From Hormoscilla sp. GUM202 (GTDB lineage: Bacteria > Cyanobacteriota > Cyanobacteriia > Cyanobacteriales > Desertifilaceae): 64,000 nucleotides of DNA. A program made the position numbers and the translations under genes. The DNA is taken from NCBI GenBank assembly GCA_005518205.2, contig RFFC02000007.1:1-64000 (forward strand). Direction: 5' to 3'. Of the stretch, positions 1 through 8,836 are shown piece after piece. Positions within the stretch are counted from its first letter, which is position 1. Each line of letters starts with the position of its first letter. The notes below the pieces were generated by a model. It was not told the DNA's origin and did not search any database. It was given only the letters and a program-made list of their open reading frames with translations.

Positions 1-642
1 AAAAAGCGGAAGATAGGGTCCTGTGGGTCGAAGGAGAAGGAGTTGGCTACTGTATCGACTGCTCCAGAGTGCGTGGTAGGGTCCGGGTTAGCGGACTGTA
101 AGGATGGCGCAGTTAATGTCGAGCAGGAGAGTACACAAGTATGTACTCAGTGGGACGCTAGCTCGCCAGTACGGGCCCCTGTAGCGAGTGGGGAACAGTT
201 GTTGTGTTCTCCACTCGGTGGGGAAACTGTATTGACGGCTCCGGAGTGCGTGCCCGTAAGGGATATAGTTGGTAAAAATATTTTGGATGTGAGTGGGAAG
301 GGGTCCGCCCGATCGCATTTACCAACCCTGCCAGCTATAGTCGAAAAGCAGACGATACAGTTTTCAGAGGAACTGGGTCCACAGACGGCTGCTGTATCGG
401 CAGCAAGAAAGACTGTGCCAGTGACGGTGGGAGAAAAACACTCGTTTTTCTCCGGTTCAGTCGCTTTTTTGGCTAAGGTTTGCGAGAAGATAAAGGAAGT
501 TTGTGGGCAGGGGTTCGCCCGATCAAAGGAGATTGTAAGGGCTGGAAGTGCGATCGGGCCAGTGGTAGTGGACCGAAAACCAGACTATGTCAGGATCAAC
601 CGTAACTGTATCGACTGCAAGAGAGAGTCCGCCAATGGGTGA
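1..642 (+). CDS. Uncharacterised ORF, 3' part entering from the left edge
   Basis: The reading frame is open from base 1 to the TGA at 640-642. The only internal start candidate is a TTG at 43 without a convincing ribosome site, so this may be the end of a longer protein. The product is rich in Val, Ala, Cys and Gly and I recognise no domain. It contains imperfect internal repeats: TAPECV-like segments are encoded near 58-75 and 235-252, and a related CTGTATCGAC string recurs near 49, 390 and 604. Composition and repeats differ from the genes to the right. It could be a real variable protein or an open frame in decaying repeat DNA. I do not assign a function. Confidence 0.3.
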   Translation, partial: KKRKIGSCGSKEKELATVSTAPECVVGSGLADCKDGAVNVEQESTQVCTQWDASSPVRAPVASGEQLLCSPLGGETVLTAPECVPVRDIVGKNILDVSGKGSARSHLPTLPAIVEKQTIQFSEELGPQTAAVSAARKTVPVTVGEKHSFFSGSVAFLAKVCEKIKEVCGQGFARSKEIVRAGSAIGPVVVDRKPDYVRINRNCIDCKRESANG

Positions 643-909
643 AAAACTGGACTTTATTGAAAGGCGATCGCCGATCCGGTTTCGTTCGGAGCCAACCCTT
701 TTTCCGCAGATAATCTTCTACCGCTAACCGCTAAAGGTTTCAAGCTACTCAGATAACAGTTCCCTAGAAGTCTCAGATGAGGATTTTGTGCAGGTATCGC
801 GGTTTCGTGTATAGCCTTAAAATTTTTCAGAAACATCCTTCCCAGATCCTCTTATATATGAGGCACCTACAAGGAACATCAAGAAAACAATATTAAGGAG
901 ACAGCTAGC

Positions 910-2568
910 ATGAAATGTGTTATTCGCTTTTTAGTAGTCACGCTGTTTGTTATGAGCTTGACACTAATTTACAACCCAAGTTTTGCTTTTGCAGACTCCT
1001 TGCAATCTGTTAGCCTCACTCAAGTCTACCAGGTTGGTACTAAGGAGCCTGAAAGTTTTCAACCTAATCAAGAAAATGCGTCTGAGATAACGAAGAATGG
1101 CTTATATCAGGAAAAGGTCTTCCATAGTCCAGGTGCTAGTTATATAGCTGTGCACTTTACCAAATTTAATTTGGCCGAGGGGGACTATGTAACTGTATCA
1201 GACCCACAAGGTAACCATCTGAGCCGTTATGAAGGTAAAGGGAAAGTAGTGCGAGGTGGCGAGGCTGTACTGCCAGAATTTTGGGCTACCCACCTCCCTG
1301 GGGACACTGCTTTGGTCCGCTATTACAATTACAGTGGCTTGTTTGAGGGCTACGGTTTCTTAATTGACGAATGGGCTCACGGTTTTCCAAAAGAGAACTT
1401 CAATGAGCTGTTTCATCAAGAAGATCAGGGAGACCTAGAAGCTATCTGTGGAGAGAACAATAAAGAGTGGGCCCCTTGCTATAAGGGTGATGAGATGTAT
1501 GAGAAAGCGCGTGCTGTTGCTCGCTTGTTGATTAATGGCAACTACGCATGTACGGGATGGCTAATTGGGAGTCAAGGCAACCTGATGACTAACAATCACT
1601 GTATTAAATCGCAATCTGATGCTGATAACACTGACTATCAGTTTATGGCTGAAGGAGCTACCTGTTCGACTAGCTGTAATTCTTGGTTCGCTTGTCCAGG
1701 CAAAGTGGAAGCAACTTCTGGCAAATTGATCAAGACTGACTATAATTTGGATTACTCCCTAATCAAGTTGCCAGACAACCTCACAAGTTCATATGGCTAC
1801 CTACAGTTACGTAACGCTATGCCAAATATTGGTGAACGCATCTATATCCCACAGCATCCTCAAGGATGGGGAAAGCAGTTAGCTGTGAAAGTTGATGATG
1901 GCAGCTTCGCCAGTATTTACAGTACTAGTCAGCCACCTTGCAAAGGTGGTCCTGGTGATATTGGGTATTATGCAGATACTGCACGTGGTAGTTCAGGTTC
2001 TCCTGTTATTGCATATCAAGATCATTTGGTAGTAGCTCTACACCACTGCGCTAACTGCCCCAACCGAGGTGTCCCTATTAACGCAATTATCAGCGATTTA
2101 GGCGATGACCTCCCTCCTAACGCACTAGCGACTTCCAATGAAGCTATGGTAACCGATTACCAACCTTTTGTATCGAGAAATTACGCCTTGGATGCTGAAA
2201 GGGGGACTGTATATTATGTAGTTCCGGAACAAACTGATGCTTTTGGTCCTCAAACGGCAATATGGAGTGGCCAACCTGGGTACAGTGAAATCAAAGTTTC
2301 GTTGAAAGATTTACTAACGCATGATATTGCTGAAGTAATTTTACGAGGTCAACGCAGCAGTGGTTGTAATGCTTTGAAGAAAATGAATGATGGGATAATG
2401 TGCTATGATTACCAGCAAGGTCCTTTAACACTTACCTATCATGAGGAAGATAATGAGACTTTACCTGCAGGAATGTATACAGGTAGCTTCTATGTCCTAG
2501 CAAGAGGTTGGCATGACCATAGCGTTAATCAATACCTGAAAATTGATGTTGAAATCAAAAAGCAGTAG
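910..2568 (+). CDS. Secreted trypsin-like (S1/V8-type) serine protease
   Basis: This 552-residue protein should be exported and cleave peptide bonds outside the cytoplasm. The N-terminus is a signal peptide: MKC, then a hydrophobic stretch ending in FAFA at about residue 28. The chymotrypsin-fold triad is visible: His in the TGWLIGSQGNLMTNNHC segment (about 227), Asp in LDYSLIKL (about 280) and Ser in RGSSGSPV (about 363). Several Cys pairs (CSTSC, CANC) suggest disulphides, as expected for an exported enzyme. The region before the protease domain (30-190) and the roughly 130-residue tail are not recognisable and may bind substrate or the cell surface. The ATG is preceded by TAAGGAG at 894-900. 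It is monocistronic. The S1 assignment is secure; the substrate is unknown. Confidence 0.85.
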   Translation: MKCVIRFLVVTLFVMSLTLIYNPSFAFADSLQSVSLTQVYQVGTKEPESFQPNQENASEITKNGLYQEKVFHSPGASYIAVHFTKFNLAEGDYVTVSDPQGNHLSRYEGKGKVVRGGEAVLPEFWATHLPGDTALVRYYNYSGLFEGYGFLIDEWAHGFPKENFNELFHQEDQGDLEAICGENNKEWAPCYKGDEMYEKARAVARLLINGNYACTGWLIGSQGNLMTNNHCIKSQSDADNTDYQFMAEGATCSTSCNSWFACPGKVEATSGKLIKTDYNLDYSLIKLPDNLTSSYGYLQLRNAMPNIGERIYIPQHPQGWGKQLAVKVDDGSFASIYSTSQPPCKGGPGDIGYYADTARGSSGSPVIAYQDHLVVALHHCANCPNRGVPINAIISDLGDDLPPNALATSNEAMVTDYQPFVSRNYALDAERGTVYYVVPEQTDAFGPQTAIWSGQPGYSEIKVSLKDLLTHDIAEVILRGQRSSGCNALKKMNDGIMCYDYQQGPLTLTYHEEDNETLPAGMYTGSFYVLARGWHDHSVNQYLKIDVEIKKQ

Positions 2569-2984
2569 GTGGCATTCAACCCAAGTCAAAGCACATCAGA
2601 CGTAAAAAAGTGCTTTTGCTCTTGACGCTCCACTTCTAATCGAGATCCATAAACGGCGATCGCCTTCCTCAATGCGACTCGCCGTGGAGAGAGGAAAAAG
2701 GGAAGTACGCCGGAAGGAATGCCTTAGCCCCGGGCTAGTTTGGTAACGGGGCGATCGCGCCCTCCCCTACCTCTGCTAACTCAACCCTTGACACACCACT
2801 TCTGAGTCATAGCCACCAAAGGCGATCGCACTCCTGGCGCGATCGCCTTTACCTTTGCTGCTTATGCTCGATCGAAAAAAGCTCGCCAGCCCGGGGCAGA
2901 GACTATTTGAAGCCGATAGCTGTTTAATAGGGCGATCGCTCTTCCAACATCTCCAGAAGGAAAAAAGCGATCGCCCCTTGTGCG
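2569..2984. other. Gene-free stretch with HIP1 repeats
   Basis: No convincing gene lies in this 416-bp interval between the protease and a convergent toxin gene. It holds many GCGATCGC octamers. An AAAGCAC/GTGCTTTT inverted repeat followed by T-rich DNA (about 2587-2615) may terminate the protease transcript. A 60-codon open frame at 2855 has no ribosome site or recognisable sequence and is ignored. Confidence 0.5.
2818..2850. repeat. Hairpin built from two HIP1 octamers
   Basis: The arms AAAGGCGATCGC and GCGATCGCCTTT form a perfect 12-bp stem with a 9-base loop. Each arm is itself a HIP1 palindrome. It may act as a bidirectional terminator between the convergent flanking genes, or be only a chance pairing of two common octamers. 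Confidence 0.6.
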
Positions 2985-3455
2985 TTAATACTGACTTAAA
3001 AGAGATTCAATTAACTTTGATGAAGCACGAAAAGTAGTTTCTTTGAGAGCAGCAATAGTTTTGGGAAAATCTACGAGATTTTGTTGGGCAGCTCTGTCGA
3101 GAATGCCAAGCAATCCCGTGACTTTCAGCCCCTTATTGCGGGCAACTTTTCTGCCCAAAACCTCATCAATGATAATTAAATTTGCTCCTTCTTGAAGGGC
3201 TAAAATAATAGCCGCTTTTTCCCCGGCATTGATAATATCTAAATCCTTATCCGCAGGAATGGTAACGTCTTGAATTATTAACCATTTTGGGGGAGCTTTA
3301 ATCCAATTTTTGACGGCAATAGGCGATCGCTCGTCCGATAATTCTTGTTGGACTATTCGAGGGATTAGAACTCGACCGTAAAGTTGAGGCAGTAGTTCAA
3401 TTTCGCCAATTAGTAGTAAATAACAAATTGGCGAGGTATCCGATACAACTATCAT
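2985..3455 (-). CDS. DUF3368 PIN-like nuclease (toxin partner)
   Basis: This 156-residue protein starts MIVVSDTSPI, the DUF3368 form of the PIN-domain first acidic motif (SDTSP). Later acidic residues fit the PIN active site: E in the QQELSD region, E in AGEKAAI and D in IIIDEVLGRKVA. Proteins of this type pair with UPF0175 proteins and are regarded as VapC-like RNases. Its start overlaps the end of the upstream UPF0175 gene by 4 bases (ATGA), so the two are translationally coupled. The C-terminal 30 residues end in LLSQY. Family assignment is confident; RNase toxicity is inferred from the family. Confidence 0.85.
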   Translation of the reverse strand: MIVVSDTSPICYLLLIGEIELLPQLYGRVLIPRIVQQELSDERSPIAVKNWIKAPPKWLIIQDVTIPADKDLDIINAGEKAAIILALQEGANLIIIDEVLGRKVARNKGLKVTGLLGILDRAAQQNLVDFPKTIAALKETTFRASSKLIESLLSQY

Positions 3456-3739
3456 AACCTGTTTAATTTTCCTTCTTTTTCTAGTTGTTCGTGAGTTTGG
3501 CGATCGGCGATAAAATCCTCCTCATCGTAATCTAAATCGACTCCTTTATCTTTAAGAAATTTATCGGCTTCTAAAGGGGTTGAAAAACCCAATAATTCTC
3601 GAAATTTACCGCTGCTAATAGAACCTTCGCGATAAGCTTCGATCGCAATTATTTCTATTAACTTACGTTCTAAGTTTCCCCATTTTTCTTTTAGGGAAGA
3701 TGCAAGTTCGTCTGGTAAGGCAATCAGAATTTGCTGCAT
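3452..3739 (-). CDS. UPF0175 family antitoxin-like protein
   Basis: A 95-residue protein beginning MQQILIALPDELASSL, with the UPF0175 core (YREGSISSGKFRELLG, a likely helix-turn-helix/DNA-binding segment) and an acidic tail (DLDYDEEDF). The start at 3739 is chosen because a perfect AGGAGGT lies 4-10 bases upstream; a frame extension to 3763 lacks such a site. It is the first gene of a two-gene operon with the DUF3368 protein and overlaps it by 4 bases. Role: antitoxin and probably autorepressor, by family analogy. Confidence 0.85.
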   Translation of the reverse strand: MQQILIALPDELASSLKEKWGNLERKLIEIIAIEAYREGSISSGKFRELLGFSTPLEADKFLKDKGVDLDYDEEDFIADRQTHEQLEKEGKLNRL

Positions 3740-4231
3740 GAGTACCTCCTGTAAGCAATTCAAAATTCAAAATTAAAAATTCAAAACTGGGAAAGTATTT
3801 GGGCGCAAGGATCTCAGTAGATCGGCCTATGCAATTTAAATGCACGACAGCTTAGTTATTAATTAATTATATCATAACCAGTTAAATAAAAGAGCGATCG
3901 CCTCACCTTCTGGTTGTTTGGGGGTTAGCATTTAACATCTCCAAAAGACAAAAGCGATCGCCTCTCCAAAGCAGTTAGTATCGAACCCAGCAACCAGACT
4001 AAGAGCGCACCACAACAAAGCTTCTAACAACTGCGGGCGATCGCTTAAAGCCACCTCGGCAACGTGAGTTCGTAGTTCGTAGTTCGTAGTTCGTAGTTAG
4101 GGTACAATCTACGTAATCATGTGGAAGTCAATCTTGGGAAAAGACAGGGGTTGATATGGCACCAAGCCTGTTTCTTGTTATAACCGGTGAAGAATGCGCA
4201 CGGCCCAAGTCTCCGGTAGGGGCGATCGTCT
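3740..4231. other. Gene-free stretch with HIP1 and heptamer repeats
   Basis: No gene is supported here. The interval carries the upstream region of the UPF0175/DUF3368 operon (AT-rich near 3850-3885), several HIP1 octamers and the (GTTCGTA)4 repeat. A weak palindrome surrounds 4190-4230. Confidence 0.5.
4068..4098. repeat. Heptanucleotide tandem repeat (GTTCGTA)4
   Basis: Four exact copies of GTTCGTA (4068-4095) followed by GTTAG. The 7-base period matches the short tandemly repeated repetitive (STRR) sequences known from cyanobacteria and recurs with other units at 6137, 15151 and 57669. The unit is also the first part of the GTTCGTAGTAA palindrome family found in many places in this window. 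Confidence 0.85.
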
Positions 4232-4432
4232 CTAAATCAACAATATTTCGCTGCGGTGTCCAACCTGGGAAATTATCAGCACTTTTTCTTCATTAATCAA
4301 GTCATAAATTACTCGATAATCCCCCACTCTTAGCTTATAGTAACCTGCCAGATTACCCGTCAATTGCTGAGGGATAATCTGGTCTAGATTTTCAGCCAAC
4401 CATTCTATTTTTTGGGCAATGCGTTCCTTCAC
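4232..4432 (-). CDS. RelE/ParE-type toxin, short form
   Basis: A 66-residue protein (GTG start) with the RelE core: GNLAGYYKLRVGDYRVIYDL followed by ISQVGHRSEI. This matches the C-terminal three quarters of RelE/StbE mRNA interferases; the usual first 15-20 residues (a beta strand and the start of helix 1) are missing. In-frame TAA lies 21 bases upstream of the GTG, and GAGGAGGGG lies 7-15 bases before it, so the short form could be translated. No antitoxin gene is adjacent; crtH follows on the same strand only 93 bases upstream. It may be an orphan or a truncated toxin. Confidence 0.75.
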   Translation of the reverse strand: MKERIAQKIEWLAENLDQIIPQQLTGNLAGYYKLRVGDYRVIYDLINEEKVLIISQVGHRSEILLI

Positions 4433-4525
4433 GGTACGCTCCCCTCCTCGTTAGGCTCATTGCCACATTTTTTCTCTTCTCCTCTTTGCCTCTTATTTAC
4501 ATCGGTTCAATCCTTACGCATCCGC

Positions 4526-6034
4526 CTACAAACCCAAATCTACTGCAATGCGATGAGCACAAGCAAAACCTGAGAACGCCACTGCATTTAACCCTTGTCC
4601 CGGGAATGTACTATCTCCTACGCAGTATAGACCCGGTATCGATGTCCGGTTAAAGGGCATGGCTAACAATCCCCATAGCTTGCGTCTGGGAATGGGTCCA
4701 TAGGTGCCATCCTGCCGATTTAAAAAACGCCGATGGGTGCGCGGCGTACCTACTTCAATATGTTCTAACCCATCTTTTATTCCTGGCCATATCTTCTCTA
4801 ACCGGTCGATCGTTGCTGTTGCTGCTGCTGCTTTTTTCTCTGCATATGCAAGCGCTGACAACCCTTGCCATTCTTCCACCCAACTGGGGGTAAAGCTGTG
4901 TATAATCTGATATCCTTTTGGGGCTAAACTTGAGTCCAGCAGGGTAGGAATGGACGCGAACAGCGTTCCCTGTTCTGCTGCCATTTTACTCCAATCTTCC
5001 AGAATTATATGATGACATTCTGTTCCTGAGGGCAGATTTTCTGCTTTCACTCCTAAATGCAAACTTAGGAAACTGGGAGATTTTTGATAACGCTGCTGCC
5101 ATTTCTTTTCTGCTGCTGGTATCTGAGGCAGTAACTTTTCAAAGGTATCCCAGCGGGTAGCATTTGACACTATGCGTTTGCCATGATATATTTTCCCATT
5201 TGCGAGTTTGACTCCCACTGCTTTGCCTTTTGACAGGATTATTTCCGTTACTCTCGACTTGTAGAATATTTTACTCCCGGCTTTTTCCAATCCTTCTACT
5301 AGCTTTTGGGCTATCTGTCCGACGCCGCCTTGGGGATAGTTGATGCCGCCATAATGCCTGTCCGAAAATACCATGCCTGCATTAATCATTGGAGTCAGGT
5401 CGGCGGGGACTACCGACCAACAATAGCATTCTATATCGATGAATTTCAATAGTTCTGGGTCTTTGATATAGCGACGGGCAATGTCCCCGGCATTCTGGGG
5501 CAAATATTTAACTAAACCCAGACATGCTAGGGGATGTTGAAAAAAGACTCGCATTAAATAGCGCGGTTCTTCTAGAGATAGCAATTCCATTGAGTTCAGA
5601 CAGTTGAATACTTGCCAACATTCGTCATAAAAGCTACGTATTCCTTCCCGTTCCTGGGGGAATTTGGCAGTTAACTCTTGTAAAAATTGTTCATAATCTC
5701 GATGTACTTTCAGATCTAAGCCGTTGGGGAGGTGATAATGGATCTGTACGGGGTCGGGAATGGTTTGTAAGCTGACATTGACGGCAGCTAAGGCGCGGGT
5801 GAGGAGGTTGGTGGTGCCTTGGGTGCCAAAACCGAAGATCATGGATGCACCGACATCAAAGCGATAGCCTTGCCGTTCAAAGTAACCGGCACTACCACCC
5901 GGGATGAGGTAGCTTTCTAAGACTAGGACTTTAGCGCCTTTTGCTGCAAGCTGGGTGGCGGTCACCAGTCCGCCGATGCCAGCGCCGATGACGATGACAT
6001 CAAAATTTGGGGGTGGGGTAGATACATGTGGCAT
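4526..6034 (-). CDS. crtH: Carotenoid cis-trans isomerase (prolycopene isomerase)
   Basis: A 502-residue FAD enzyme of the CrtI/CrtH family that converts poly-cis-lycopene to all-trans-lycopene for carotenoid synthesis at the thylakoid membrane. The Rossmann FAD motif is at the N-terminus ([20 protein letters not shown], about 13-32), followed by [11 protein letters not shown]. The C-terminal FAD signature is [22 protein letters not shown]. CrtH-specific blocks such as [13 protein letters not shown] and [10 protein letters not shown] separate it from CrtI desaturases. I start it at the ATG at 6034; the open frame extends two codons to a TTG. Monocistronic. Cyanobacteria use CrtP/CrtQ/CrtH rather than bacterial CrtI, which supports the host assignment. 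Confidence 0.93.
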   Translation of the reverse strand: MPHVSTPPPNFDVIVIGAGIGGLVTATQLAAKGAKVLVLESYLIPGGSAGYFERQGYRFDVGASMIFGFGTQGTTNLLTRALAAVNVSLQTIPDPVQIHYHLPNGLDLKVHRDYEQFLQELTAKFPQEREGIRSFYDECWQVFNCLNSMELLSLEEPRYLMRVFFQHPLACLGLVKYLPQNAGDIARRYIKDPELLKFIDIECYCWSVVPADLTPMINAGMVFSDRHYGGINYPQGGVGQIAQKLVEGLEKAGSKIFYKSRVTEIILSKGKAVGVKLANGKIYHGKRIVSNATRWDTFEKLLPQIPAAEKKWQQRYQKSPSFLSLHLGVKAENLPSGTECHHIILEDWSKMAAEQGTLFASIPTLLDSSLAPKGYQIIHSFTPSWVEEWQGLSALAYAEKKAAAATATIDRLEKIWPGIKDGLEHIEVGTPRTHRRFLNRQDGTYGPIPRRKLWGLLAMPFNRTSIPGLYCVGDSTFPGQGLNAVAFSGFACAHRIAVDLGL

Positions 6035-6136
6035 GGGCAAGGTGGCATGAGTATCACAAACTACGTTCTATCCTGGGGACTCCGCTAGGAACCCGTCAAA
6101 CGCCTAGATAATACCATATTCTCCTTATTTGAACTG

Positions 6137-6166
6137 TCAGTGGTCAGTGGTCAGTGACCAGTGGTC
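6137..6166. repeat. Heptanucleotide repeat (TCAGTGG-type)
   Basis: Four heptamers TCAGTGG, TCAGTGG, TCAGTGA, CCAGTGG in a row, then two copies of a TGGTCAATTTTCAAT-like string (6164-6195). It is an STRR-like array directly upstream of upp. Confidence 0.7.
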
Positions 6167-6246
6167 AATTTTCAATTGGTCAATTTTCAATTCTTAATTT
6201 TAAATCATGCGGTATGATGGTGCAGATAGGTCATATCCTAGGCATC

Positions 6247-6900
6247 ATGAGTCTGCAACTGCGTGTTTTCGTCCCTCCCCATCCTGTAATTAAGCATTGG
6301 CTGGCTGTGGCCCGCGATCGCCATACCCCCTCTGTACTATTTAGAACGGCCCTGACAGAACTGGGGCGCTGGCTGACTTATGAGGCGGCCCGAGATTGGT
6401 TGGTGACCGTGGAAACTACGGTGCAGACCCCTTTGAGGGAATGTCCTGCTACTTTTATTAATCCCGAGGTGCCAGTAGCAGTGGTGCCCATCCTCCGGGC
6501 TGGGTTGGGTTTGCTAGATGGGGCCCAAGCTTTGCTGCCTTTGGCCTCGGTTTACCATCTGGGTTTGGCCCGGGATGAGGAAACTTTGCAGGCTAGCTGT
6601 TACTTAAATAAGTTACCAGAGGCGATCGCCCCTCAAACGCGGGTGCTGATCTGCGAACCGATGTTAGCTACGGGGGGTTCGATCGCCTATGCTATGAGGG
6701 AACTGACCCAGCGAGGGGCGGATCCGGCTTTGGTGCGGATTATTTCTGTGGTGGCCGCACGACCAGCTTTACAAAAGCTGTCTCAGGCTTATCCTAGTTT
6801 ACAGGTTTACAGCGCTTGTATTGATGAGGGTTTGAACGATCGGGGCTATATTGTCCCGGGACTGGGAGATGCGGGCGATCGGGCGTTTGGCACCGATTAA
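6247..6900 (+). CDS. upp: Uracil phosphoribosyltransferase
   Basis: A 217-residue cytosolic enzyme that salvages uracil with PRPP to make UMP. Family motifs are plain: VAVVPILRAGLGLLDG, the PRPP-loop region ICEPMLATGGSI, and the uracil-binding C-terminal block CIDEGLNDRGYIVPGLGDAGDRAFGT. The ATG at 6247 (MSLQLRVFVPPHP) gives the standard length; the open frame runs 31 codons further upstream through repeat DNA and in-frame methionines, which I reject. Monocistronic, with STRR-like repeats just upstream. Confidence 0.93.
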   Translation: MSLQLRVFVPPHPVIKHWLAVARDRHTPSVLFRTALTELGRWLTYEAARDWLVTVETTVQTPLRECPATFINPEVPVAVVPILRAGLGLLDGAQALLPLASVYHLGLARDEETLQASCYLNKLPEAIAPQTRVLICEPMLATGGSIAYAMRELTQRGADPALVRIISVVAARPALQKLSQAYPSLQVYSACIDEGLNDRGYIVPGLGDAGDRAFGTD

Positions 6901-7034
6901 AACACTGCGACGGGCCGATCGCCTAAAAACCGGGTTTCTTATGAAAGGGTGCGAAAGTATCATTACTGCCCTCTTATCCGCAGTTTCTGACCGTTCGGAG
7001 TATAATTCTTAATTCTGGCATTGAGATGCTTTTT

Positions 7035-7102
7035 CGTTTCCGGAGCACCCACCCATGTTGTGCGCAGGATGTGACACAACAGGGTGGGTGCTCCCGGAAA
7101 CG
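7035..7102. repeat. 68-bp near-perfect palindrome
   Basis: The left arm CGTTTCCGGAGCACCCACCC continues into GTTGTG. The right arm CACAAC/AGGGTGGGTGCTCCCGGAAACG mirrors it with one extra G. The transcript would form a long hairpin just upstream of the small membrane protein gene. It looks like a mobile palindrome or a strong transcription barrier rather than a gene. Confidence 0.8.
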
Positions 7103-7163
7103 ACCAGTTGATTTGGCCGATCGGCCAGTGAGTGGTTATCCTAAATACATAGCATTGCCTAGT

Positions 7164-7514
7164 ATGAAAATGAATCAGCAAGATAATTTTTCCAGCGGCT
7201 TTCTCCTGGGATCGGTGGTCGGTGGTATCCTCGGTGGCGTTGTGGGGGCGCTGTTAGTTTCCCGGCGGGATCTCGATGCCTTGTCACAGTTGTCGGATGC
7301 CGAGCAAAATAATATTCCCGAAGCATTACCCCGTAAACCTTCTAGGCGCAAACTGCACAGTCCAGATGAATATCGAATGGAAGCTGCACGTCAGGGTCTG
7401 GATGAGAAAATTGCTCAACTCAATGAGGCGATCGACGATGTCCGCCTGCAACTGGGTCATGTCAATGCTAACGGCAAGGGGGGCCAAGAGCTATCGGGCC
7501 GACTTACCAATTGA
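7164..7514 (+). CDS. Small membrane-anchored coiled-coil protein
   Basis: A 116-residue protein, MKMNQQDNFSSGFLLGSVVG..., with one Gly-rich transmembrane helix (about 12-33, GxxxG spacing), then a soluble part ending in a helix of coiled-coil type (RQGLDEKIAQLNEAIDDVRLQL). The layout resembles YtxH-like envelope or thylakoid proteins that are common and uncharacterised in cyanobacteria. The upstream extension of this frame to 7026 runs through the palindrome and is rejected. It precedes a YggT gene on the same strand with a hairpin between them. Function unknown. Confidence 0.7.
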   Translation: MKMNQQDNFSSGFLLGSVVGGILGGVVGALLVSRRDLDALSQLSDAEQNNIPEALPRKPSRRKLHSPDEYRMEAARQGLDEKIAQLNEAIDDVRLQLGHVNANGKGGQELSGRLTN

Positions 7515-7551
7515 GAGGTGTTTTAACACCCGAGACAGTTCTCGCGCCAGC

Positions 7552-7575
7552 AGTCTGAGCCGATCGGCTCAGACT
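7552..7575 (+). terminator. Palindromic terminator-like hairpin
   Basis: AGTCTGAGCC-GATC-GGCTCAGACT is a perfect 24-bp palindrome 37 bases after the stop of the upstream gene, followed by CTGTTAAATT. The T-run is weak, so it may be a terminator or an attenuating hairpin before the YggT gene. Confidence 0.55.
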
Positions 7576-7633
7576 CTGTTAAATTAGAGATAGTCCAATT
7601 ACCGTCTAGTCACAAGAAACCCACAATACTCCT

Positions 7634-7906
7634 ATGTATTTACTGATTACCGCAATTAGCAGTTTTCTGCAAATCTATTTTGTGCTGCTGATTATTCGGA
7701 TCCTGTTAAGCTGGTTCCCCAATATTAAATGGTTTGACCCACCCTTTTCTATCCTCAGCCAGTTAACGGACCCTTATCTGAACCTGTTCCGTTCCGTCAT
7801 TCCGCCTATAGGTGGTATTGATATTTCCCCGATCCTGGCTATTTTTCTCCTCCAGTTTATCCAAGGAGTGGTGATGAGCATATTACCAAGAGCCATAGCT
7901 TTCTAG
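7634..7906 (+). CDS. YggT family (Ycf19/YlmG-like) membrane protein
   Basis: A 90-residue protein with two transmembrane helices (about 3-27 and 66-86) and the family core RILLSWFPNIKWFDPPFSIL followed by LTDPYLNLFRSVIPPIGGIDISPI. The family (YggT, YlmG, Ycf19) is implicated in cell division, osmotic stress or thylakoid/nucleoid organisation depending on the organism. Length is normal. It starts at an ATG 60 bases after the terminator-like hairpin of the preceding gene and is followed by a long perfect hairpin. Confidence 0.92.
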   Translation: MYLLITAISSFLQIYFVLLIIRILLSWFPNIKWFDPPFSILSQLTDPYLNLFRSVIPPIGGIDISPILAIFLLQFIQGVVMSILPRAIAF

Positions 7907-7931
7907 TTCTTTGTCGTGAGGGTAAATTCTT

Positions 7932-7987
7932 CGATATCTCCTGTTGTGCTCTTGTCCTAAAGGACAAGAGCACAACAAGAGATATCG
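7932..7987. terminator. Long perfect hairpin after the YggT gene
   Basis: The arms CGATATCTC..GTTGTGCTCTTGTCC and GGACAAGAGCACAAC..GAGATATCG pair over more than 24 bases around a CTAAA loop. It probably terminates the YggT transcript, but it is also a repeat: half of it (CGATATC...TTGTTGTGCTCTTGTCC) recurs at 45633-45655, where it marks the breakpoint of a vapC pseudogene. That suggests a mobile palindrome. Confidence 0.65.
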
Positions 7988-8028
7988 CCGTATCATTGGG
8001 CGCTGTGTCCTGGGTAGTGTGAGTACGA

Positions 8029-8096
8029 GGGTGTGGTCATAAGTAGTTGATAGCCCGAAGCGCAGCGGAGAGCATCTCAGATACATGTATATAGCC
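8029..8096. repeat. Dispersed repeat (copy 1, inverted relative to 29240)
   Basis: Reading the minus strand, GGCTATATACATGTATC... then GGGCTATCAACTACTTATGACCACACCC closely matches the plus strand at 29240-29295. In this copy the middle contains an AAGCGCAGCGGAG string that also occurs at 26796 and in part at 8115 and 20020. The repeat forms the 3' end of the VCBS remnant. Confidence 0.65.
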
Positions 8097-8456
8097 CGCA
8101 GAGAAAGGTTGCCACTCGCAGCGGAGGGGGCCCGGAGCGTGCATCGCTTGGTCGAAATCAGAACGCTGAACCAGAATATCATCGTTTTGCCCATTGCCCT
8201 TATAATCGGCAATATACAGTTGCCCGTCTTGACCGTTAACCTGAGGCGCTGAGGGGAGCGGATATTCGGTGAAATTTTGCCCATCATTCAAGGACAATAC
8301 CCGACTGGTGCGGGACTGCTCCCCTTCGGGAGATTTTTTTTGAACCAGAATCTCATCCTTGCCATCACCATCCAAATCTTCTACATACAAATTGGTAAGG
8401 TCGCCCTTGAGATCGAAACTCTCAAGCAGGGTGATGGAGGTAAACTTGCCGTTGCC
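8037..8456 (-). pseudogene. Remnant of a VCBS/FG-GAP repeat protein
   Basis: The minus strand encodes GNGKFTSITLLESFDLKG and then EDLDGDGKDEILVQK, followed by IADYKGNGQNDDILVQRSD. The DxDGDGxDE blocks are calcium-binding FG-GAP/VCBS propeller repeats of secreted proteins. An in-frame TAA lies immediately before GNGKF, and there is no credible start. The downstream end runs into repeat DNA with AGCGGAGGGGGCCCGGAGCG. Only about two propeller blades remain, so this is a gene fragment and not a working protein. Confidence 0.6.
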
Positions 8457-8836
8457 TTAACAAACTCAAGTTGCCACCTCTAAAAAATTTCACGTCCCCG
8501 ACAGCCATTTTTGGTAAATTGCTCCGCAAAAATGCCATTTTGGGGGCAATCACAAGGCCAAAATGGCCAATTTGGGCGAATTTGGGTTTTGAGGTTCTCT
8601 AGGCGATCTTAACAAACTCAAGTTGCTACCTACAGAACCCCAACACCAAAATTAGCCAAAATTAGCCTTTAGAGCCTTGTGAGCTACTCCAAAATGGCAT
8701 AATGTTGGATATCTTTGCCAAAAATTGCTGTCTGAGAGGTCGAAATTTTTATAGATAGCAACTTGAGTTACATATTAATCTCCAGCTGATTGTGCTGGCG
8801 GTAACTTTAGTCCCTCGGGTATGATGCTCCTATGGT
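8457..8836. other. Gene-free stretch with short repeats
   Basis: No gene is supported. AACAAACTCAAGTTGC occurs at 8459 and 8610 as a direct repeat, and GCAACTTGAGTTA at 8756 is its inverted partner. CCATTTTGGGGGCAATCACAAGG followed by CCAAAATGG forms a hairpin near 8532. The repeats probably represent decayed mobile palindromes. Confidence 0.45.

Noticed and set aside
2855-3037. 60-codon plus-strand ORF near the DUF3368 gene
   Set aside because: No ribosome site, and the sequence is mostly HIP1 repeats and antisense to the toxin gene.
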